Notes under the pieces: model-generated
The model's input: only the letters and a program-made list of their open reading frames with translations
Database searches by the model: none
What the model was told of the DNA's origin: nothing
Shown here: positions 15,480 to 26,684 of the stretch, piece by piece
Numbering within the stretch: position 1 is the first letter of the stretch
Layout of the letters: the number at the start of each line of letters is the position of its first letter
Translations under genes and position numbers: made by a program
NCBI GenBank assembly: GCA_035236585.1
Contig: CP141137.1
Location: forward strand, 14,276,327 to 14,340,326
Direction: 5' to 3'
DNA: 64,000 bases
DNA from: Warburgia ugandensis
Taxonomy: Eukaryota; Streptophyta; Magnoliopsida; Canellales; Canellaceae

Positions 15480-18400
15480 TTTGCTTCAATTTCTTATGAT
15501 AATGGACAAATATGCTTTGATAACTGTGACAAGAACATCAAAAGAATATGAGGAGGGAATAGAAAATTTCATAGAGTTCGTACTTAGCCAAGTGTTGATC
15601 ATAATTGCATGCTTTGTCCATGCTTAATATGTGAAAACTTGAAAAAAGTAACTATAGGGCTATTGAGAGAACATTTGTGCTTCAATGGAATGAATCAAAA
15701 CTATCACCCATGGATTTGGCATAGAGAAGAACTTTTGCATATGTCCACAAAAAGGCTTAGAAGATATGATCAAGACATTGTAGGAAGTGTTGGAGACAGT
15801 ACATCTATACTGATGTTTCAAAATGCATATGATGACTTCTAGGATAATCCTGAAGAATTTCATACTACATTAAAGGAAGTCGATGAGCCGTTATACCCTG
15901 AGTGTAAAGATTATACCAATTTGTCTACAGAGGTAGAATTTTACAATGTGAAATCAAGATTTGGTTTTTTAGATCAAGGTTTTATAGAAGTCTTGCAAGG
16001 AGTGGGTAAGATGCTACTGAAGGATAATAAATTGGTGAGGTCCATATGAGAGGCAAAGAAAACCCTGGCTGCACTAGGGTTAAAGTATGAGAAGATACAT
16101 ACATGTCCTAATGATTGCATCATGTATAGGAACGAGTACAAGGATAAAACTACATACCCAACTTGTGGACAGTCAAGATGGAAGTTAAAGAAGAATTCAA
16201 CTGAGACAATTACAGATGTTCTTGCGAAAGCTCTATGGTACTTCCCCCTATTCCAAAGTTCAAAAGAATGTTCTGTGTAATAGAAACAATAAAGAAATTA
16301 GTATGCCATGTCAAGGACAGAGTAGTTGATATCTTTTCACGCCATTTAGTAGATAGCCCAGCATAGAAGCTCTTAGACTTCATGCGGCCTAATTTTGGTA
16401 AAGAACCTAGAAACCTATGACTTGCATTATTTGCATATATGATTAATACTCATAGTTCTATAAGTAGCAAGTATAGTTATTGGCTAGTTATATTAGTTTG
16501 TTACAACCTTCCACCATCTCCATGCATGAAGAGAAAGTTCATAATGTTAACTATTTATATCGAGTCCAAAGTAGACAGGGAATGACATTGACGTGTATTT
16601 TTCTCCCTTGATCGATGATCTTGAGAAATTATGGGCATTGGCGTTGAAGCATACGACACATACAGGAAAGAGTCGTTCACCCTAAAGGTTATATTGTTGT
16701 AGACAATAAGTGACTTCCATGCATATGGTAATTTGTTTGGATGTACCGTGAAGGGATACATGCTTGTCCTATCTATAGTGATAAAAAATGTGTTGTATGA
16801 CTTAAACATAATAGGAAAATGATATTCCTTGGCCACAAAAAATAGTTGCACAAAGACCATCCATATCGTTTTAAGAAGAGAGAATTTAATGATAGTGTAG
16901 AGATAAGGACACTTCCAAAGATGTTGGCAGGACAACAAGTATTAGAGCAGGTTGAAAATATTAGTCTTATGGGGAAAGAAGAAATCAAGTAAACATGTAG
17001 GTGGAAGTAATTATATAAGTTGTTGGAAGAAAAAATCAATATTTTTTTTACTTGCATACTGGAAATCACTGCATCTACGCCATGTGCTTGATGTCATGCA
17101 CATTGAGAAGAATGTGTGAAAGCTTAACTAGTACCTTGGTTAATATCTTAGGAAAAACAAAGGATGAACTTATAGCTCAAATGGATCTTATGAAGATGGG
17201 TTTGAAAAGGAGGTTGCATCCAGAGGATAGGGGCAGTCGAGAAACATACCTACCTAAGCAAATTATACGCTCAATAGAGAGGAGAATAATGTGTAAAACC
17301 CTGTCCGAGCTCAAAGTCTCAGATGGCTACTCTTCAAACTTAAAAACATTATCTCCATGGAAGAGTTGAAATTGTTGAGGATGAAGTCCCATTATTGCTA
17401 TGCATTGATGCAACAACTCCTGCCTGTAGCAATGCATTCAATGTTATTAGACAAAGTTATAGGAGCTATTACAAAATTCTGCTACTTCTTTAATTCTTTG
17501 TGCAAGAAGGTGGTGGATGTATCAAAATTACAAGAAATTCAAGGTCATTTAGTGACAACTTTATGTGAGCTTGAGACAATCATCCCACCATCCTTCTTTG
17601 ACATTATGGTACACTTAACAATCCACCTCATAGAGGAGGTTAGACTCTAAGGGCCAGTTTACTTACGATGGATATACACGTTTGAGAGGTACATGAAAAT
17701 TTTAAAAAGATATGTACATAATCCGGCCAAAGGGGTGTATTGAATCTTATATTGCGGAGGAAGCAATGAAGTTTTGCATAGAGTACTTATTAGGAGTGGA
17801 TGTAATTGGAATCCCAAGAAAGAAACAATTGGTTGCATTTCATAATCCCAAGGTTAGTAAACCTCTATGGAGTAGCCGTGTATCGACCGTTGATTATAAA
17901 GAACGAGACTAGGCACATCTTTATGTATTGCACAATGTTGATGAACTCCAACCATACATTCAGTAAGTTGACCATTCACTTAAGTAAAAATTAATTGTTG
18001 ATGGTTATATTTTCTTTGATCAAGGAAAATAATATATATGTATAGTGAGCACATGAATATCCTCAAGGAAAATAATCCAAGTTACGCAAAGAAACAAATA
18101 TGGCTACAATTTGAGCACTGTCGGACTTTTAATAGTTGGCTCCATTATAAGGTAAATGAAAGAATTCACACTTAATTAATAAACTATATTATATATATGT
18201 ATGTATATATGTATATACATATAATCTTACTTACAACAATCATATATACTACTTAATATGTGTATACAGAGATTCAAGATCAGTGAGAAATAGTGAGCAA
18301 TGGTATATCCAAATCCATGGGCTAGATGACAACGAGACTAAGACCAGAAGTAATAAAATAACCTGGATATGCTATCAATGGTTATCACTCTTACACAAAA

Positions 18401-18700
18401 GACCATGATAACTCGAGTGCAACAGAATAATGGGATTAGCTTAGTTGTCAATGCTACATTTTTTTCCAGTTCAAAGGATAACAGGCCAATAGTGGCAGAT
18501 GATATTTACTACGAGGTTATAAGAGAGATGGTCAATTGTTTTGTCATATTGTCTGAGGGATTTTTATGATGAAGATGATGTAGGAGATATTAAAATAGAT
18601 TACCCTTGTATTACTGAAACAATCCCAATAATCGAAGTAGTACTTGGTGAGAATAAGGATTATGTGTATGACAATGGTGAGGAAGGTGTTTAGGTTTGAA
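15480..18700 (+). pseudogene. CACTA TNPD-type transposase, decayed
   Basis: Conserved TNPD words occur in order across all three plus frames. Near 15500 there is an N-terminal SKEYEEGIENFIEF-like block, then LCPCLICEN (about 15608), VDEPLYPECKDYTNLS (about 15880), and EAKKTLAALGLKYEKIH with CPNDCIMYRNEYKD (about 16050-16145). ALWYFPL follows (about 16230), then NDIDVYFS and ESFTLKV with DFHAYGNLFGCTVKGY (16580-16760). Later come VMHIEKN-CESL (about 17092), QLLPVAMHS and FFNSLCKKVVDVSKL (17410-17530), PPSFFDIMVHLTIHL (about 17590) and a SSKDNRP block (about 18470). These fit Transposase_21 plus the DUF4218-like tail. Numerous stops and frame changes (for example after 15842, 17369 and 17650) make it non-functional. 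Confidence 0.85.
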
Positions 18701-18812
18701 AACTATAGTTGGGGGTTTATGGATTATATTAGTGAGTCGCAATATAATTCTAGATTTATAATTAGCTCTTTTATCGTGAGCTATATGAATTGATAAGTGA
18801 GTTATATGTGAC

Positions 18813-18832
18813 TATATATATATATATATATA
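18813..18832. repeat. (TA)n microsatellite
   Basis: Short TA run downstream of the TNPD remnant. Confidence 0.85.
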
Positions 18833-19126
18833 TCCATACATACATATTATAAAAGGATGATAAATGAGAAGTTATTCTAAAAATATCTCGATTTCCTTAT
18901 GCATGTGTTTATACGTGTGTATGCAAAGAATGCATGAATCAATGTTGACTATCATAAAAAATCAATGTCATTGTATATTAATTGTTAGATATTGTAAAGT
19001 GCTAACATAAAATATAAATAATTTGAATAGAAAAATAATTTATAAATTCCTTTACACTAAATGACTTCATTATGTACAACCAAATTCAGCACCAAGAATG
19101 ATTAACCAAATTTACACTAATCATTA

Positions 19127-19980
19127 TGTAACATTTTTTATTTTTAAATAGCAATTTATAAAAAAATTGAATTATGTAAAATCAGAGTCAAAAGAGAAAA
19201 TTTTGAAATTCTTAATTTTTGGAGTTTTAGAAAGTGAAAATTTTATAGACATTAGATCAAATGTTAAAACCTCAACATTGGGATTGTACTAGAAAAAATG
19301 ATTTCAACAATACTAAGTTTGTTGAAATTAGAATTTGGACGAATAAGTTTTGATTTTTCTTAAAAAGCATAATTTGGCTATTTCACATAATGACTTCACT
19401 TTCAAATTTTTGATATTTGAGTAGCTTTCATCTATTTTTTTTTTATTATAACCAAACATTAAATAGTAAAAAAATATTATAATTTTCAAGTGTAAATTTT
19501 TTTCAAACTTAAATTATTAAATAACTAAATGAGGGAACCATTTTGATAATGGCACTCCCTCACTTAAGTCATTAGTCAACGAAAAGAGAACAGACCAGGT
19601 CTATTCTCAAAAACTCAACAGGAGGAAACCCTGGTAAAGTGAGCTGGAGAGAAGAAAGGAGAGAGAAGAGGGGAGCGGAAGAGTAAGGAGAAGGAAGAAG
19701 AAGGGGGAGAAGGAGAGGAAGAGAGGAGGAGAAAGAGGGGACGATCTAGGCTGCCGACGATGTTCAACACCGACGAGGCCTAGATCCAAGCAGGAGAGAA
19801 AAGTTGACAATGAGAGAAGAAGAGGGAGAAGAAAGAGGAAAAGAAAAGGAAAGAGAGGAAGAAGAAGAATGGGGAGAAGGAGAGGAAGAGAGAAGAAGGG
19901 GGAGAAAAGGGGGCAGAAGAAAGAGGATAAGGAGAGGAAGAGAGAAGGAGAAAGAGGGGAGATCTAGGCCGACGGCAAGT
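19127..19980 (+). other. Possible partial LTR relative with polypurine block
   Basis: Begins TGTAACATTT, like the solo LTRs in this window. At about 19530-19555 it shares the words CCATTTTGATAA and a following GCAC-CCC with the 9886 LTR at about 10150-10180. No matching 3' end or target duplication was found, so it may be a truncated LTR or only a shared motif. The stretch from about 19630 to 19965 is almost pure purine on the plus strand. Confidence 0.3.
19630..19965. repeat. Polypurine tract with internal 215-bp duplication
   Basis: GA-rich for about 330 bp. Two related copies of an AGGAAGAGAG...AAGAGGGGA...GATCTAGGC segment lie at about 19717-19761 and 19932-19978. Frames on either strand are low-complexity (Arg/Glu/Gly or Ser/Leu/Phe) and are not genes. 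Confidence 0.8.
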
Positions 19981-19999
19981 TTCCTCAATGACGACACCC

Positions 20000-20620
20000 A
20001 AACCTATTCGCTGACAACTTTCCAAGTAGATATTCTTAATCTAGATCATGTAACCGATCTTGAATTGTTGATTTAGACACCTATGACTATTGTTCAAAGC
20101 TTAGAAATTGGATTTGATGGTTTGTGCATGGATGAGTATATACCATTGGGAATGTTGTTGCTAGTATACTTAAGAACCATCTCTATTTTGTACTAAAAGT
20201 TGAGTTCGGCGTTGGAAATGGCTGTTGCTCTCTCCTATTGCAAGTGTCCTTTTGGTGCGTCTTAGATGTACAGTTTATGTCTTATAGTTGAGTAACTTGT
20301 TTCTTACATCAAAACACCCAGAAATTAATGTGTTATAGCATCTTACATGCGCATCTTGTGCCTAATACGTTTGAGCACTGTGTGTTACAATAGAAAAAAT
20401 GTATCCTTTTTATCCCACTAAACTCTATTGCGTCCTCTGTTATCAACCAGGAGAATGACCATTTCAAGCACCAATGTGTAGCATCTCATATTTGTATGGA
20501 CTAGTGTCGAACCATGTGTGATAGAGAGGATGGGGTGTGTATGTGATGTTCAGGTTGTACCAGATGGGTTGGTGCATGTTTGGTGAAGTTGTGTTGTTTG
20601 GTTCAAGAAATCAGTCCACA
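20000..20620. other. Intergenic, nothing recognised
   Basis: No gene, transposon end or repeat that I can support. Confidence 0.4.
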
Positions 20621-20624
20621 TAAA

Positions 20625-20995
20625 CAAAACTGGTTCATTTATCATAAACTAGCTTGCTTACCAGTCAGCCTATGTTAAGAGAACTAGATTGCTTTTGCAA
20701 TCCATTGTTAGTAACAGCTAGATAATCAGTACTTTGTTGAATAAATCAGTCCATGTGAATAAAAATCATTCCATGTTAAGAGAAATCAGTCCGTAGCTCA
20801 TAACTAGCAATGCTTAGCAATTAGTCCCTGTTAAGAGAAATAGATTGCTTTTGCCATTCCATCGTAGAGTGCAGTTAGATAATTAATTCATTTTTGAAGA
20901 AATCAATCCCTAATATAAGAAGACAGCGCTTGCTTAGTAATCAATCCATGTTAAGAGAACTAGTTTGCTTTTGCAATCCCTTGCTTAGTGTGGAA
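20625..20995. repeat. Degenerate tandem array, about 120-156 bp units
   Basis: The word TTAAGAGAA followed by ATTGCTTTTGC (or TTTGCTTTTGC in the last copy) recurs near 20675, 20831 and 20951. AATCAGTCCATG / AATCAATCCATG-like words lie between. Confidence 0.65.
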
Positions 20996-22050
20996 TATTC
21001 CATTGCAGCCATTGATCACCTAGTAAAGCCCTTGAACGTCACTCGAGCTTATCAGTAATGCTTCCGATGCACTACACACTTGTTACTATTAGATATAATC
21101 GTGTCCAGTCAACATCACTCTGATGTCACTTGTAGTGTCAGATCTGTCACGGTTTGGAAGATCTAACATTCAAGATGGATAATCTATAATGATAAACATA
21201 TACCCTAAGAATGACAACAAGTTTATATGGTTCAGTTATCATGCTTACATTTACGACAGAGGAAGATTTCACTATCTAATTAGATAACAAAGAGGAGAGG
21301 AGGCTAAAAGCCTCCCTCAAGCCTCCTTTGCTTATCTACGTCTCAATCTCTCTAAGTCACTCTGGCAGTAACCCTAACATTGTGTATGTCTGTATGTATG
21401 TATACACATATATATACACAGACCATGTGCAGGTCCACACCAATAAATTCCCCACTTTTGCAAGTGACTAGGACACCCCATAAGTTCCCACTATCTTTCC
21501 TTGTTTTGCAAATGATCAGTTTGTCATCGATCTTTCTTGAAAATGCATCATCATCTTGCAAGTGGCTTGGCCACCATACAATTTCCAAATGCCGCTTTCC
21601 ATGTTTCTGTCAGACCAATTAATCTTCCTCGTAAATGTCTCATCCTACAAGCGGATTAGGATATATCATCTCATCCAACAGTTATCATCACAAGTTTGTA
21701 TTTAATCAAAAATATCAGTAGGTACCCCACTTTTACAGAATGGGCAAATTATGGTTAATCCAACCATCTAATTTCTCCACCCATGGATGTCAAGTAGCCC
21801 AAAACCATGTCGATTGGAAGATTCTAGCATTCTAAAGACATGCGCTTTGGATTATATGATTTGATATAGAGGATTAGAAACTTTGTACAAGGAAAAGCAA
21901 AAGTTTCTGATACAGAGGATTAGAAAACGATGTGAACTAACCTAGCACCCCAGCGGATTGGAAGATCCTAGTACCTGAGCTTTTTCACATCGTTTTCTGA
22001 TTTAGCTGGAGCTGGGGTTTTCCTATTTTGGACATCATTTTCTGCAGGAA
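20996..22050. other. Intergenic with a 15-bp inverted repeat
   Basis: No gene recognised. Contains a short TG/TA-rich microsatellite-like stretch near 21380-21420 and the inverted repeat at 21922-21998 described below. Confidence 0.4.
21922..21998. repeat. Inverted repeat, 15-bp perfect arms
   Basis: AGAAAACGATGTGAA at 21922-21936 pairs with its exact reverse complement at 21984-21998, leaving a 47-bp loop. It could form a hairpin or be ends of a tiny foldback element. Confidence 0.8.
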
Positions 22051-22053
22051 AAA

Positions 22054-22227
22054 AGGTTAGTTCATCGGTAAAAGTTGTCGTCATGTGACCTTGAGGTCAC
22101 GGGTTTAAAGCGTGGAAACAGCCTCTTACAAAATGCAAGGTAAGGTTGTGTACTTTAGACCCTTATAGTCCGCCCCTTCCCTGAACCCCGCATAGGCAGG
22201 AGCTTAATGCACCAAGGCTGCCCTTTG
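22054..22227 (+). mobile_element. Au-like SINE, copy 1
   Basis: A tRNA-derived head has an A-box-like GGTAAAAGTTG and a B-box-like GGTCACGGGTTTAAAG. The family's conserved body follows: GGAAACAGCCTCTT, AAGGTAAGGTTGTGTAC, AGACCCTTATAGTCCG, CCCCGCATAGGCAGGAGCTT and a GCACCAAGGCTGCCCTT end. This is the structure known from the widespread plant Au SINE family. Near full length, moderately diverged. Confidence 0.85.
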
Positions 22228-23950
22228 TCTATCATTGTCGGTTTGTGTTTTGAACGTAGTGCGCTTAATTGAGAATGAGATGAGGACCCTTTTGGATGGT
22301 AGCGTTGTCCCCATCAAAGGTACGAGGGACATTTTTGAGCTTCGGTTGCCGACCAAGATGTGGTCCCCGAGCATTAATAAATCAGAGGGGGACTGTATCA
22401 TAATTTTGTTTATCAATTTGGAAAGGACTACATAAAAATATATAAGATTTGTTATTTTCTTCTCAGACACTATCAAATCGCTTGATTCCATTATAATAGT
22501 CCTAGGATTAATATACAAGGGAACACAGTGACAGAGAAGTATATAGAAGTGGACCGTCTGCTTTGCGACTCTGATAGAAACAAAGGTTAAGCTCTCTGTT
22601 TTATTTGCTTGCAATGCTATGCTTATCAAAGTAAACAAACGTTTCTGTAACCTTAGACTTGTGATGCTTAACGACTGAACTGTTGGCTCTACATTCACCG
22701 AAATTCGGTAACCTTCGTTAGCGTCAACATTTGGTATTCTTTCGATTGCTTCAACAGTTCACTGAAAGCCTTTAGTGAAATGCTCGAAGTCTCGCGAGTA
22801 CAAAATCTGTTACTAACAGCCAAAAAATTCGTCACCTGCACGGTAGCAAAGAAAAGGCTGGAGACTGTACAAATACCATTGAAGGTAGAAGGATTCCGTA
22901 TTCAAATCAAGAAGAATCAAGAATAAACAAAAACCTTGGTCCCCAAGTAGAAAATTTGAATATGGATGATGTGTGTGTTTTCTATTAAATGAAGGCTGCT
23001 GTCAGACCACAAACAAGCAATTTGCATAATGTTTTATCAAACTGAAGGTTACTGTCTTTGCATACATTTGTTATTTTTTATAATAATCGGTGCATAATAA
23101 TTTCTTCAACTTCTTTAGTTTTGACCTTATTTAGCTGGGCAATTCCAGGCAGATATAATTTGAGAAGATCAGGAGGATTGGCTGAAGCCACAACCAGTGG
23201 CAATCCACAGTAAGGGACGCAGGGAAGTCAAATGGGGTCCTCAATTCATCCAAGGGCCTTGATGAGGAATATAAAGTGGCTTCTTTTCATACAGATAGGA
23301 GTCTAGAGTGGTTGCTTTTGAAAAGACGGGTGTAAAGTGGCTTCTTTTTGTAAAGACAGAATCTAGATAGAGCGATTGAGATTACTGTAATATCTTTAAT
23401 GGTTTTTCGCTGCTGAAGTGCTTATTGTACTCATTTTGGCATTATGTTACTCATATATGAGATGGAATTAATTATTTGTTGTGTTTCTTACACTAGATAA
23501 AAGAACAGAGTTAAATGGATTAACTGTATCTGCAGGATCTTTGAAAGTTAAGAGAAATATTTCACTGGAAGTTACAGATATGTTTCAGTCCACTAAAAGG
23601 CAACACATAAAAGAGCTTATAAAAGGCTTAGTTGCTAGACAACTTTCTACATGGCCAGCAGGTTAAAATGAGCACAAGCAGCAGTAAAAGACTTTGATCA
23701 TTGCAATCTTCCCACTGGAGTTAGATTTACAATAGTATAACAGGAATTGCAATCAGATTTGGAGCAGTCAGAAGAATCAACAACGATCCAATCAAAACAT
23801 CACTGTGTTGTCTGAGAGAACAGAGTGTCTTGTCCATCAACTCGCACTATGTCCGTCGACAGACATTGTTTCACTCCGTCAACGGTAGATGTACATCCAC
23901 GGGAAGAACCCTTTTGTTTTCGTTTTCGATGGACACCCTATTATTTAAAA
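22228..23950. other. Intergenic with a 31-bp tandem repeat
   Basis: Three units starting GTGG-TT/CTT-CTTTT lie at 23276, 23308 and 23337 (to about 23368). A coding-like stretch at 23481-23666 (61 codons) has normal composition but no recognised family. Nothing else is supported. Confidence 0.4.
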
Positions 23951-24124
23951 GGGGAGCCCTTGTACAATGGTAAAAGTTGTCGTCATGTGACCTTAAGGTC
24001 ACGGGTTCAAGGCATAGAAACACCACCTTGTAAAAATAAAGGTCCTATCATAGGCCCTTGTAGTCTGCCCCTTTTCTAGACTCTGCATAGGCGAAAGCTT
24101 TGTGCACCGGGACTGGCCTTTTTA
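23951..24124 (+). mobile_element. Au-like SINE, copy 2
   Basis: GGGAGCCCTTGTACAATGG and AAAAGTTGTCGTCATGTGAC form the head, with GGTCACGGGTTCAAGGC as B box. The body has AGGCCCTTGTAGTCTGCCCC, CTGCATAGGCG and GTGCACCGGGA. Same family and orientation as the copy at 22054 but independently diverged. Confidence 0.85.
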
Positions 24125-25320
24125 TCTGTTTGTTTAGCTCTTGCTAATCTGGTTGACAGCTACTAATCTGGAGACGATATACAAACACTTTTGATTAACA
24201 CTCAGGCCAAAGAGTCAAAATTGTTCTCTTCCAGCATCATCTGGTCTGTATTTCAACTTATTGCAATTTGGTTCACTTGCGTTGTATCCTAAGCTCTATT
24301 CCCACTTGGCAGCTGGTATTGCTGAGTTGCTGAATCTTAGATGAATCACTATAAAGTTCCTCTGTGATTTCATCGGACCATGTTACTGAAGAAATTAGAA
24401 TATAGCACCTTTCTATGGTTCTTCATGTTTTATATAGGATAAATCTATCGAGCGCTTGTTGTCATGCATTGTTCAACAATGGCGTTCTTAGTAATGGAGT
24501 TTATGTGCAGGGACGCATATAGGAAGACTTGCTGATTGTTCCATGAAGAAAGGCACCTATAACTTCAGTTTTCCAGTCTCTCTGATGTAGTCTCTTGGAA
24601 GGAGCATTAACCTGTTGACGTAGTCCAGCCCAGAAGTACAGCAAAATTGGTGGCTGAAATTCTGAAATCCATTCTTCTAATTCACAAGTACTGCCTACCA
24701 ACTGACTCTTCTAATTCAAGGGCTTCGATCAATTGGGTCGTCATCAATTGCAGAAGAGCCTCCCAGCTAAGAATCCTAGTTGTTTAGCATTTCAGTTACT
24801 GAACTTACGGTTCTTTAGAATTCCGCAAACAGAGGCCACAACATTTAAAGTACATACAATTATTAGGATTTTTCGTGGCTACAGAAACCAAAAAATTCAG
24901 GCTGTTCTTGGCTGTGCTACAGAGGTCGAAAGAGCATCTTACTTAAGCAGAGTATTAGCAGGAATTGTTAGTTAAAGATAGTGGACATACACCTGAAAAT
25001 TTGCTTACTAAGCTTGCCGACCATGCATCTAGCATTCAGCATGCGAGAGACAGTTTGTGTCATTCATTTAGTAGATTAGAATTACTAAAGAGGAACGCGA
25101 AACAAGCCCATCTCTCTACCTTGAAGTTCAACTGCGTAAGCCCAATGGAAATCCAACCTCCACATCTCCATGAGAATTCTACTGTTATATGACAATATTG
25201 AAAGAAAAATAGAAATCTATTCGTCGAAATTACTTTCAAACAGTCTCAAAGAAATGGGAATCCATTCATACAAAATTTTTACAGATGATTGAATTACAAT
25301 GTCAGCCTTCAACCCATCTT
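24125..25320. other. Unassigned, weak coding-like stretches
   Basis: Plus frames at 24733-24975 and 24965-25192 overlap by 11 bases and have non-repetitive composition. The second contains NLLTKLADHASSIQHARDSL, which could be helical. They could be exons or a frameshifted remnant of one host gene. No family is recognised. Confidence 0.3.
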
Positions 25321-25329
25321 GATAGCTTG

Positions 25330-25740
25330 CACTACTTTAACAACGGAATCACCAGTGACAGAACCATGGGCACCACTAACACAATGCCCACCAACCAAGT
25401 CACATTCACCATGGAATTATTCACAAACTGTCGGTTAGATGGCCATCTCTTGGACCAGCACAGGCAGGGAATGGAGGTCGAGCTCCAGTTTCAGTTTGCA
25501 TGGACTTCCTAGACAACACATCTTTTTTCCCCATTGCCGTAGAGCTTCTCTGCTGTGACTTTGGAACGGCCGTCGATCTCATCTTTCCGCCTAAAGAAGC
25601 CGCATCCGGACTCTACTTCCGAAGTGGAGCATTTCAAGAAGTTCCTTCTTGGATTCATTGTGGTACTAGACTCGTACACCTTCAAATATCCACAACCCCT
25701 TCGACATTCAATCCTTGGATCTTCGTCCTCATCGGATAAC
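25330..25740 (-). pseudogene. GRF-type zinc-finger protein with C-terminal membrane anchor, broken
   Basis: On the minus strand, 25740 down to about 25567 encodes an acidic leader (LSDEDEDPRIE) and a good GRF zinc finger: C-x-x-G-C-G-Y, then T-x-x-NPRRNFLKC, then SGCGFFRRKDEI. The NPGR core is NPRR. Downstream, at about 25425-25336, another frame gives a hydrophobic segment (NVTWLVGIVLVVPMVLSL) typical of the single C-terminal membrane helix of small plant GRF proteins. The finger and helix are out of frame, a stop follows the finger, and no ATG precedes the finger in frame. Hence a broken copy or an unrecognised intron. Plant GRF proteins of this shape have no well-established function. Confidence 0.6.
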
Positions 25741-26252
25741 CCATCTTCATCCTTTAAATACCCGAGTCAGAATCACAATGGAAAACTAGGTTGGAATCTT
25801 GATTTTAAGAAATTTTCTTTTCTCCTAGTTAGCCGGTCCTTAAATGGTCAACTGCCATTTAAGCAGCACATGGTGGCATCTCGTAACAGCAGTTATCAAA
25901 CTTAAACGGTAGGGGATGATTTTGGATCACTAATGAAACTTGGGGGATATATTGAGACTTCGAAAAGTGGGGGTTTTTTCTTGGAGAATTTGGACAAAGT
26001 TGGAGGTTTAAAGTGGGTTTTTGCATTTTTTTAACATGATCATTGAATATTTTACACGAAAAAACTTGTCGTTAGAAACATTGAGTTTTTGCAAATAGCT
26101 TAAATACGGGGAGGCCGAAGAAGATGATCGGAACAGATACGTCTAAAAAGTGAGGTCCGTAGTTGGTCTCGACGTCTAATTTGGACAAAATTTCTCGCTT
26201 GGAGAACACAACTTCTGACAACGCATTACAGGAGTTGGATAGGGAACGAAAA

Positions 26253-26534
26253 CTCTCCACAAATCGCCGAGAGATTTCTGTCAAGTTAAACCCAAAATCC
26301 AACCGATTTTCACACAATCTTGCTCTCCACAAATCGCCTAGAGATTTCTTTCAACTTAAAACCCAAAATCCAACCGATTTTCACACAATCTTGCTCTCCA
26401 CAAATCGCCTAGAGATTTCTTTCAACTTAAAACGCAAAATCCAACCGATTTTCACACAATCTTGCTCTCCACAAATCGCCTAGAGATTTCTTTCAACTTA
26501 AACTCAAAATCCAACCGATTTTGACACAGTTTTA
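26253..26534. repeat. Tandem array, four 70-71 bp units
   Basis: Units begin CTCTCCACAAATCGCC at 26253, 26323, 26394 and 26465. Copies 2 and 3 are nearly identical, and 1 and 4 are slightly diverged. The unit length is not a multiple of three in all copies, so the reading frame through it is incidental. The array ends 150 bp before the PPR start codon, so it lies in that gene's promoter or 5' leader. Confidence 0.9.
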
Positions 26535-26684
26535 TAGGACATTCTGTGCAGTCTTTCAATGTGTACTCAGCCGCTCCGTCAGATGTTAGAATCGTCCAAT
26601 CAGCCATTTTGTTAGGAAAGAATATGCACCTTGGGAGAAATTAGATGATACAAGGACCTATAGTAAGCAGCGTTACATGAGATC

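Larger units (their letters stand above)
9299..19080 (+). mobile_element. Composite En/Spm (CACTA) transposon region
   Basis: A CACTACTACACAGGAGGC head at 9299 is followed to about 9715 by many copies of short words such as AAGTCATTT and AAATGACTT in both orientations, the subterminal repeats typical of CACTA elements. A second head, CACTACTACACATGAGGC, lies at 13572 with a similar repeat cluster to 14150. A third cluster at 14925-15060 ends in a possible CAGTG tail at 15092. A decayed TNPD transposase occupies about 15480-18700. The stretch 18885-19035 resembles 14745-14900, which suggests a related 3' part in both. A right terminus with the expected GTAGTG was not found, so the right edge is a guess. 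A gypsy-type solo LTR interrupts at 9886-12560. Confidence 0.65.

Noticed and set aside
19764-20076. Low-complexity Ser/Leu/Phe or Glu/Arg frames of 67-90 codons
   Set aside because: Translations of the polypurine tract.
22091-22110. tRNA gene
   Set aside because: The B-box-like sequence belongs to the Au-like SINE. No cloverleaf can be drawn around it.
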